Notes under the pieces: generated by a model
The model's database searches: none
Seen by the model: the letters and a program-made list of their open reading frames with translations, nothing else
What the model was told of the DNA's origin: nothing
Made by a program: the position numbers and the translations under genes
From: Monoplex corrugatus
Taxonomy: Eukaryota; Mollusca; Gastropoda; Littorinimorpha; Ranellidae
Reading direction: 5' to 3'
DNA length: 64,000 bases
NCBI GenBank assembly: GCA_030674185.1
Contig: CM060312.1
Location: 61,944,078 to 62,008,077, forward strand
Shown here: piece after piece, positions 56,401 through 64,000 of the stretch
Position numbering within the stretch: position 1 is the stretch's first letter
Layout: every line of letters starts with the position of its first letter

Positions 56401-59400
56401 GAAACTGCTGGTGTGCAAGCTGAGCACTTGATAGTGAGACTGATGATGTGCAAGCTGAGCACTTGATAGTGAGACTGCTGGTGTGCAAGCTGAGCACTTG
56501 ATAGTAAGACTGCTGGTGTGCAAGCTGAGCACTTGATAGTTAGACTGCTGGTGTGCAAGCTGAGCACTTGATAGACTGTTAGTGTGCAAGCTGAGCACTT
56601 GGTAGTTAGACTGCTGGTGTGCAAGCCGAGCTCTTGATAGAACTTAGACTGCTAGTGTGCAAACTGAGCACTTGATAAACTGCTCATGTGCAAGTTGAGC
56701 ACTCAATATTTACACTGTTAGTGTGCAAACTGAGCACTTGATAGAATGTTAGTGTGCAAGCTGAGCACTTGATAGACTGTTAGTGTGCAAGCTGAGCGTT
56801 TGATAGTTAGACTGCTAGTGTGCAAACTGAGCACTTGATAGTGTTAGTGTGCAAACTGAGCACTTGATAGAGTGTTAGTGTGCAAGCTGAGCACTTGATA
56901 GACTGCTAGTGTGCAAGCTGAGCATTTGATAGACTGTTAGTGTGCAAGCTGAGCACTTGATAAACTGTTAGTGTGCAAGCTGAGCACTTGATAGACCACT
57001 AGTGTGCAAACTGAGCACTTGATAAACTGTTAGTGTGCAAGCTTAGCACTTGATAGACTGTTAGTGTGCAAGCTGAGCACTTGATGGCCTTGGGCTAGCT
57101 TCACATTACCTCTTGGCTGCTAACAATTTTGGCTCCAGTTATTGCTGAGAAATTTCCAGAAAATCTGAAAAATTACTCCTGATATCTAAGTTCATTCGGG
57201 GGAACAGAAAAAAGCCATTTGGTGCCAGATCAGGTAGGTAGGGTAGATGCAGAGCAACTGTCTCTTGGCTGTAGTAAAAAAAAAACCCAAACAGCAAGTG
57301 GACTGTGCGCAGATGTATTGTCATGGTGGAATAACTAATTGTCTGCCTTCCAACATTCTAGTCGCTTTTGACTAATTGTCTCCTTCATCCTTTTTAACAC
57401 TTTGACTCTTGCACCTTATCAACCAATTGCAAACCAGCTTAGGGTAAGAAATCAAAAGGTTAAATTTTTGCTTTGTTAGTGTGGTTGACAATGCAGGATG
57501 CCTGTGGATAGGTGTGGGAGTCAAGGGGTTAAAATAGCTAGGTAGACATCTGGGTGACTAAACATTTGGCCTGTGGTAGCCACTCACTGTGCACAATTTT
57601 TTTTGTTATCAAAGAAAACAGGGAGCATTGACTTGACATTTGAGCAAGACATCCTGGCTTTTTTTTTTTTTTTTTTTTTTTTTTTTGTCTGGGTGAAGCT
57701 GGAGTCTTCCATTGAGATGATTTTGTGGTTCATTTCTAGGTCATACTCATAAATCATGTTTTATGACCTGCTATGATTTTGTGCATAAAGTTTCTTTGAG
57801 TTCTGATGTTGTCAAGCATGTCTGGAGAGAGTGCAGCTCAGAGCTGCCTTTGATTGATAGTATTAGTAAGCAGTCTTGGCATGAATTGCAGTCGCCCCTT
57901 CTCATGTTAGGATTTTCAGTTAGAATTCACTACATTGTCCCAAGACCTAATCCTAACTCACTGACAGTCAATCTCCCATCTGCACGAATTTTATCACAGA
58001 CTGTTTCAGTGGTGTCATCATCTTGGGCTTCCTGAGCTGTCGTCATCTTTGATCGACTTTCTACAACCTTTAACCATTTGACTCCCGCACCCTCTCCACC
58101 AACAGCAAAAACTTAACCCTTTGATTCCTTCACCCTATCCACCAGCTTCCTAGGGTGGATAGGGTGAGGGTATAGAAGGGTTAATTTTTGTTTTGTTAGC
58201 ATGGTTGACAATGCAGGATGCAGCTGGACAGAGTGTGGGAGTCTGAGGGTTAAACTCTCCATACCACTCAAACACCTCACCACAACATATGGTCTCATCT
58301 GAACTCTGTGCAGTGGTCTTGCCTATATGTCAAAGCAAATTTCTTTTTCCATACCACTCAAACACCTCACCACAATATATGGTCTCATCTGAACTCTGTG
58401 CAGTGGTCTTGCCTATATGTCAAAGCAAAATTTCTTTGCTCTTAAACTTCTTCATGATAAATTTTTGTCATAAGTATCTGACCGACCTTCAGCTTTCTCG
58501 TTATTTCTCGATACCAAAATGATGTAGTGGTGTCAACATGTTCCGGTTTATAGAGGAGGCCCATTCCAACAAGTACTCAAAATCTTTTTGTTCGTTCGTT
58601 CTTTAATTTAACGTCTTTTCACTATAAGTGATATTAGACGGGCTTTTTGTCTTTTTGTCTTTGATTTATTATGTGGGGAACGGTGAACACTCCAGAACTT
58701 CAAGATCAAAATCTGGATCAGTAGTATCAACTTCACAAAGTTCAACTTTGCCAGAAGCAGAATCTTTGTCGCTACAAAATGCTGTCACTGCTTTAAATCC
58801 GCATGGGCATAGTAGTCAGTTGGGTAAGACATCAGGCTTCCAGTTGGAAAATCTGGGGTTCGATTGTGCCTGGGTACTTCCCGTTGGGTGGGTGAAGAGT
58901 GGAGATTTTACCAGTCTCTTGAATCAGCATGTGTTCAGACCTGTTAGTGTCTAAACCCCCTTCATGTTTATACACATGCAGAACATAAAGTATACACGTT
59001 AAAGGTCTCATGTGCTGCTGCATACACCCTGCACAGTGCACGCAAAACAGTGTGCATATGTATGCCAGATCAAAAAAATATGGGGCAGGGGGTGAAACAC
59101 ACATTTATTAAAAACTCTTTTATCTGATACAAGGTGTATGTCAACAATACATTGGTGATCGTAAAATCATCACTCACATCAGATGCCAGCGGTGTATCCA
59201 AGAGGTCATAACTCTGGAACCTTGCCGTCAATCTTGCTTATGCTTCATGCAGAAAATAGCGCTGTGAAAAGTTGAATCGTTCATGTTGACTATGGGTGCT
59301 TGTATTTGTTTGACAGCCTGTTGACAGCAAGAGTTCTTTAAGTGTTAATAGAGTTTTTGACTATTGTTGTTCTTTGAATAAATACAAATGATGAAGGTTT

Positions 59401-62085
59401 TTTTATAATCTAGATGAGTGAGTAAGACTACAAGGACTGAATCAAAATGGGTGTACCAACATCATGTTTCATGCATATGTCATAGGTATTATTATTAAGG
59501 AGACAAAATTTGACCAAGTACTTAGGAGTGAAATATCATTGTCAGCAATTCTTTTGGCAAAAGTGATAAATCTGTATTTCGTATTCTGAAAAATTCTATT
59601 GACCACATGTGTAACTTTGTAGTAATTGTACTTTTAGAGATTTTTGCTGTTTTTGGAATATAAGTTTTTTTTTCTTTTTTCTTTTTCCTCTGATGACTTC
59701 ATTGTTGATTTTTTTTCTTTTGTCATACATGTGTGTGTAATAAACATAGTTCAGGCATAACTATTGTTTTTGTTTGATATTTGCAGGCTTTACTGCATAC
59801 AACAATACAAAATGGAAAGGTGGTCAGCTGAAGTTACAGTATGCCAAAGAAAGCTTTCTCAGCAAGTGAGTAAACTGTTCTTCAGTACTTGTTTGTGTAT
59901 GCATGTGCGTGGGTATGTCTGCTTGCCAGGATAGGACAGTAATGGTTACTGGACTGCCTGGGGCAAGCGATTATTTGTGTCAGGCAAGTGATGAGTACTG
60001 CCACCTGCCCACGGGGCAAGTGCAATATTTACTAACCATCTGCTGCAAACACTTGAGTCATTTAGTGTTACATATCCTTATGTTCAACAGCCAAAATGTG
60101 CATAGTTAACAAAGTTATACTTAATGATGCCCACATCTTTACATATTGTGCAAAGTGGTTGCTCAGTCAGAAGACATTGGCTAATCCAGATTTGGCTAGA
60201 AGCCTGACAGTTTCTCACTTTCTGGCCACTTGCAGATGACACAGGGGCAGACAATAAAGATGGATGCTTATCCACAGCAAGCAAAGATGTTTGTGTTGTC
60301 CACGAAAAGAAATTTTGTTAGATTTTGGCGTGTTGAGATATGGTCAGCTTTGCTGTTCAGGATCTGAATGCTCTTCTCATCCACGTTGAGGAGATCCTGA
60401 CAGAAAACAGGTGCGACTTTGGTACAACAAAGGGGAGGGAGGAGGGTAAGGAAGTGGCTGAGGCTGGAGACAGTTGTGAAGAGGCTGACGTACAGTGTAC
60501 TTCAGCAATGCCTTGGCGATCATATGTCAACAGCGCATCCAAGGGGTTAATATGAATTCTGTCGCATCCAGGGAGTTAATGTTATGAATTCTGTCACATC
60601 CAAGGGGTTAATATAATGAATTCTGTCATATCCAAGGGGTTAATATTATGAATTCTGTCGCATCCAAGGGGTTAATATTATGAATTCTGTCACATCCAAG
60701 GGGTTAATATTATGAATTCTGTATGTCTTAGACTGAAGAAAGAATGGGCTGAGGCCAAAATATCTGCGGAGAAAAATGAAAGCAAGCGGTCTGCTGTACA
60801 AAGAAACCCTGCCTTGGAGATGGATGGTATCAAGAAGGCTGTACCTGGAACTCTTTTGGATGACAAAGGGGTGAGTCAGGGGTGAAAATACTTAGATAGT
60901 CAAGTGTGGGCTTGCAGATTTCTGTAAAAATGTTTTTTGTTGTTTTCTTTCTTTTTCTTTTCTTTTTTTTTTTTAAATGTCACTTAAAAAACATAGCAGC
61001 CAAAGAGAGGTGTGTCTCTAAGTATGTCTATGTGTGTCTGTCTGCCTGTGGTAAAAACGTGTGAATAAGATTTCTTCAGCTATACAAATGGATCTATACC
61101 AAATTTTATTCAAAGGTGTAGCTACCGAGGACTCGCAAAAGCGTGAATTTTGAAGGTAAAGCACCATAGTCAGGGTCTCGTGGATGTCTAAAATTAGCAC
61201 TTTTCAAAAACTTCTGACAGTATTTAAACTTTGTATTCATTGTTGTGACATCACAGATTCACATGCTAATGGTTGTGGATTTGAATCCCAGGGTGCGTTA
61301 CATTAAAACTGGTCTTCTCACTGTCCCATCTTAACATCATCGTTCTGGTGGAGTCAGTGTAGGATTAGATAGGTCCCTCTTCTCCCATTTCCCTGGAATG
61401 GTTGTCCCTGTCGGCCGTATCACTTGGGGTTGTAGCCGACATATAAACTGAACCAAATCAATCCACACAAAAAATTGTGTGTGACATTACACCATTGTCC
61501 ACAGTGCACATCAAATTTTATTTCAACACAAGTTTCTTCAAGGTCACAGTGACTTTTAGACATACAGAGTGTGGATTTTTCTGTCATATTTCTGTTTGAA
61601 AAAGGAGATTGTTAGAATGCCTTTACCATCAGTTAGAATGGCTTGGCCTTCTTTCTTCTTTCTTTTCTTTTTTTTTTCTTTTCTTTTCCTTCTTAGTCTC
61701 ACCTCACCTTACCTGTCAGCATCACCAGGTTTGGTGTTGGCTGCTGTACATCTGGATGCCACCATCTCCCTCCAGGCCGCTCTGTCTTGACTTTTGTGGA
61801 CAATTTCTTGAATATTTAGGCCACTGATGTTGGTTATGTTCTCGATGTATGAGATTGGAGGTCTGCCTTTCTTCCTTTTTGCCTTCTTAGTAGAAATGTT
61901 TATTTCCCATTTTGGGGAGTGGATGGGTCATTCTTATCAATTATTCACTCAGAGAAAGATTAAAGTGGAGTCATGTATGCTCATCTGAAGATGTTTTCAC
62001 TGGCCTCTTTGTGCAGAATTGGGTGATGGGAAAGTACAGTCGTGTTCTCCCTGTCTTGCGCATGCGTAACCCCAGCACTCGAAAG
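53495..62085 (+). CDS. NOL8: Nucleolar protein 8, 3'-partial
   Basis: NOL8 is a nucleolar RNA-recognition-motif protein implicated in rRNA processing and ribosome assembly. Coding exons visible: 53495-53630 (exon from 53485), 54688-54744, 59787-59865, 60732-60870 and 62017-62085. All have GT-AG borders and all phases agree. The N-terminal RRM shows RIFIGGLV (RNP2-like) and KTFAYLNL (RNP1-like), followed by NNTKWKGGQLKLQYAKESFL, the family's signature end of the RRM. Next come KAVPGTLLDDKG and NWVMGKYSRVLPVLRMRN, matching the KAVPG and NWV.S..GRVLPVL blocks of vertebrate NOL8. The first ATG (AACATGA) and a second in-frame ATG three codons on (53504) are both possible. The long acidic C-terminal part is beyond the window. 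Both large introns carry satellites and transposon remains. Confidence 0.93.
54110..54485 (+). pseudogene. LINE family B ORF2 tail, best copy
   Basis: + strand frame: KEADTRRSLIKKIRKRQATC, then IGHCMRKEKLEHLVSKGKLE, then APGRPREKILDGFTKW, ending WRAMIANAMQQGT and a stop. A CAA/AAC run (NNSNNNNK) interrupts its beginning. It lies in the first visible NOL8 intron in the sense orientation. Confidence 0.7.
54890..57085. repeat. 35-bp satellite array, about 60 units
   Basis: The unit is close to GTGTGCAAGCTGAGCACTTG followed by ATAGTTAGACTGTTA. Units with deleted 'TTAG' or with GAGAC variants form higher-order patterns. The array fills about 2.2 kb of the NOL8 intron between the exons at 54688 and 59787. 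Confidence 0.95.
57394..57532. mobile_element. Palindromic TTAA MITE in the dead mariner
   Basis: TTAACACTTTGACTCTTGCA to GGGAGTCAAGGGGTTAA, 139 bp, with the central palindrome partly deleted. A poly(T) run at 57659-57686 lies nearby. Confidence 0.75.
58070..58253. mobile_element. Palindromic TTAA MITE in the dead mariner, second
   Basis: 184 bp with TTAA at both ends, outer arms ACTCCCGCACCC and GAGTGTGGGAGT, and the inner palindrome CACCCTATCCACC / GGTGGATAGGGTG. Confidence 0.8.
58259..58436. repeat. 90-bp tandem duplication
   Basis: CCATACCACTCAAACACCTC starts at 58259 and again at 58349, and the two copies differ at only a few bases. It duplicates part of the decayed mariner N-terminal region. 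Confidence 0.95.
58795..58990 (+). mobile_element. tRNA-like SINE, intact comparison copy
   Basis: GGCATAGTAGTCAGTTGGG (box A-like), GGGGTTCGATTGTGCC (B box), body TTTACCAGTCTCTTGAATCA, then CAGACCTGTTAGTGTCTAAA and ATACACATGCAGAAC. The same family as 15500-16140, without the minisatellite. Confidence 0.65.
58991..59785. other. NOL8 intron, no feature seen
   Basis: Plain AT-rich intron sequence up to the acceptor at 59785-59786. Confidence 0.5.
60530..60722. repeat. 32-bp tandem repeat at a NOL8 splice acceptor
   Basis: GAATTCTGTC.CATCCAAGGG followed by GTTAATATTAT repeats at exactly 32-bp spacing (GAATTC at 60554, 60586, 60618, 60650, 60682, 60714). The last unit starts GAATTCTGT and runs straight into ATGTCTTAG, the acceptor of the exon at 60732. 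Confidence 0.95.
61250..61465 (+). mobile_element. tRNA-derived SINE copy, head decayed
   Basis: AGATTCACATGCTAATGG to CTGAACCAAATCAATC matches 4890-5102. The box A part is lost and the B box reads GGATTTGAATCCC. Confidence 0.65.
61690..61885 (-). pseudogene. LINE family A ORF2 tail
   Basis: The reverse complement again encodes the KGRP.ISYIENITNISGLN-type tail and a DRAAWR-like end. It is about 90% alike by eye to 14385-14560. Confidence 0.6.
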
Positions 62086-63639
62086 GTAAGGATAACAGCT
62101 TGCATGGGTTACTTCTTCTGATTTTTTTTTCCATTTTCCTCATTTGAAGAAACAAGAATCATTAGGTATTGTTTAGATACTTTGTGTTTCTTATTGTTAA
62201 TTAATGAAATCATACTGTATTTTATGAAGTTTTCCATTGTGACAATAGAAATGGAAATGGGGTTGTTTACAATGTAATTTATTTATTTATTATCTTTTGA
62301 TTATGAATGCTGCCTTCTTCATATTATTTACACCTTCCTATTCTACAGCAAATTATCATAGCCAGGCTGGATTTTGTTGTTGTTGTTGTTTTTGTTTGTT
62401 TGTTTTTTTGTGTTCAACTGTGGTAGCGCCTTAAAGTTAAATAGTCTGACGGTCTACATGAAAGATGTTGCCACCAAGTTCAACATATGTTCTTCGCTGA
62501 CCCGGAGCTGTTCTTCGAATGTTACCCCAGCAACCCACTGCTTGATTCTTTTAACTTGGTGGAATCATGTAGTTTGGGATTCTGATTTCTGAAATCACAT
62601 AATTTGGGGTAATTTTTGTTTTAGTTGTCAAAAATCAACAACAAAATGCTACAAAGAAAATAAAAACAGATCTGAAAACAGTCACATCTTTACTTTAGTA
62701 ATCTGTTGATCTCAAAGCTGGCAACAAGTTCCTCTTGAAAGTAGAGGCACCGGAAAAATTTACCAAAAGGGGATTAAATAATCTGTTGCTATGTCCATGC
62801 TGACACATTGTGGTCTTTCATGCACCATCAGAATGAAGATACTCCCAGGAATGAACAGGATATATACACAAACACAAAACCATGTTGCTTGCTGAAGTTA
62901 AGTCTATGGAGCTGCAGTCAATGGGACACAACTTTACCCTCCAATGGCACATATTTGACCAAAGTGTAAAAAAATTACAAAAAATTAACCACAAACATGA
63001 AACAGGATCACTGGAAAATGGAAGAAATGAACTTTTTAAAAAATCTTGTCTGAAATGCATGTTTCTGAAAGCAGTATTGTTATAAGTAGCCCAAAGTGAT
63101 ATGCATAGGCTGAAAATTTTCCAGTCACACTTCTGTAAAATACTCCATCCTTCCACATAGGTTCAGTATCACATGTATTCGTGTTATTTCTGCTCAGCTG
63201 GGAAAACTGACTCTCAGTATCTCATTCTTTGTCAGAGTCCTTCACATGAATCAGGTTTAGAGCTCCTAAATTTGAAAACCTTTGATTTTGCGTGCCTCTT
63301 TCTGACATCTTGGTAATGCAGTGTAAACGCTGCCTCTCTGTAACAAGCGTGAACCCAGATAAACAATACATGAAGCAATCCACATATGAAAGACAATTGT
63401 TTTATTTACAGTACTTCTGCTAAAGCAGCTAAAAAATAATAATAAATTTGCAAACTTGTGATGGCAGCTGTGTACTGTTGTGACACGAACAGATGCATGA
63501 AATATCAGCATCCCAGTACTGTCCAGATTCCATTGAGTTATGAGCACTGTGGAAAACCTCAAAGCATGGGTCAACACTGAGCTTTCTGGCACTGGTTTCT
63601 TGTGCACATCCCCTGTAGTGATCTTGTGGGCTCTTGTCA

Positions 63640-63800
63640 GTATCAATGGTTTCCCCACCTTCTAGAAAATGTGTGCTGGAAATTTCGTCTTTTCTGTCAC
63701 GCTCTTTGTTTCGGGCTTTTCTTTTCTGTCACACTCTTTGTTTCAAAGGTCTACCCCCTCCTTCCCCTTGTTTGTTCCTCAGTTGAAGACCTTACTAGCG
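63640..63800 (+). repeat. REP-A 5' part
   Basis: GGTTTCCCCACCTTCTAGAA and GGAAATTTCGTCTTTTCTGT match the start of the REP-A copy at 9130-9180. The rest is missing. Confidence 0.55.
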
Positions 63801-63937
63801 CATAAGGTTTTGCTCAGGCTCAGGGAGTCTGCCAGGTAATCGATGGCAGATTTTTGGTGGAGCGCATATGGAATTGTCATAGTGAGAGAAATCCCTCTTG
63901 AACAAAGCCCCGACTCCAAACTCCAGTCCAGTTTTAT

Positions 63938-64000
63938 GAAATCCAAAACAAGTGTGACTGCCCGTGTTCAAGCAAACAGGAACCGGAAAAAAAACACAAA
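63938..64000. mobile_element. REP-B foldback copy, cut by window edge
   Basis: AAATCCAAAACAAGTGTGAC, TGCCCGTGTTCAAGCAAACA and GGAACCGGAAAAAAAACAC begin a REP-B copy that continues beyond the window. Confidence 0.7.

Larger units (their letters stand above)
57100..58500 (-). pseudogene. Decayed mariner-type transposase
   Basis: On the minus strand, pieces of a DD34D transposase appear in order. GKTTAQSS and VFEWYGK (about 58270-58420) match the N-terminal helix-turn-helix. ILTENPNMRRG and CQDCLLILS (about 57840-57930) match the linker region. A YDLEMNHKIISMEDSSFTQ stretch (about 57690-57755) follows. Near 57295-57330 is HHDNTSAHSPLAV with the second catalytic aspartate. LPYLPDLAPNGFFLFPR (about 57190-57245) has Gly where the third catalytic Asp should be. 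Many stops and frameshifts are present, and two MITEs have inserted. It is a different subfamily from the intact element at 25949. Confidence 0.75.
62086..64000. other. NOL8 intron continuing past the window
   Basis: No further NOL8 exon was found after the donor at 62086. Open frames at 62882-63085 (+) and 63266-63658 (-) have no recognised motif and no splice support, so I do not call them genes. REP-A and REP-B pieces lie at the right end. Confidence 0.5.

Noticed and set aside
55183..56624. Repeat proteins with SACTLTV or LSSAQLAHQQS units
   Set aside because: They are translations of the 35-bp satellite in several frames.
62882..63085. 67-residue + strand frame
   Set aside because: Protein-like in places, but without family match or context; probably chance.
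63266..63658. 130-residue minus-strand frame
   Set aside because: No recognised domain, low-complexity stretches and no splice or promoter support.

Overview
This window is invertebrate nuclear DNA. It carries three conserved animal genes split by long introns, AT-rich noncoding sequence, very many CA/GA/GATA microsatellites, several short dispersed repeat families and DNA transposons. The protein matches and the repeat content (tRNA-like SINEs, foldback repeats, a mariner and piggyBac-like palindromes) suggest a lophotrochozoan, perhaps a marine gastropod mollusc. The phylum is an inference; I cannot name the species.

Gene layout: (1) UBE2H, ubiquitin-conjugating enzyme E2 H, runs on + from 2732 to 11625. 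Its first coding exon or exons lie left of the window. (2) A weak candidate gene of small exons that I do not recognise lies on + between 12.68 and 19.32 kb. (3) ZC3HC1 (NIPA), with nine coding exons, runs on - from 50022 down to 30369 and appears complete. (4) NOL8 starts on + at 53495; five coding exons reach 62085 and the rest of the gene lies beyond the right edge. UBE2H and ZC3HC1 converge, while ZC3HC1 and NOL8 diverge from a 3.5 kb intergenic region. UBE2H and ZC3HC1 are also neighbours in human (7q32, from memory), so this pair may be an old linkage.

Repeat layout: 0-10 kb holds REP-A retroposon copies, palindromic MITEs, a foldback retroposon with a 13-bp target duplication (7803-8125) and a PIF/Harbinger derivative (9907-10834). 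14-16 kb holds LINE tails and a SINE with a minisatellite expanded inside it. 25.9-27.3 kb is an apparently intact mariner. ZC3HC1 introns hold a 40-bp satellite (34.2-36.5 kb), a 157-bp exact duplication and a GATA/GACA cluster. NOL8 introns hold a 35-bp satellite (54.9-57.1 kb) and a decayed mariner (57.1-58.5 kb).

The most notable signals are a ZC3HC1 intron with AT-AC ends and near-consensus U12 5' splice and branch sites; a palindromic MITE family with TTAA targets, one copy of which can be checked against an empty paralogous site; and the intact mariner with matching inverted ends. The window looks like ordinary gene territory with heavy transposon traffic. I found no operon-like or defence-like system.
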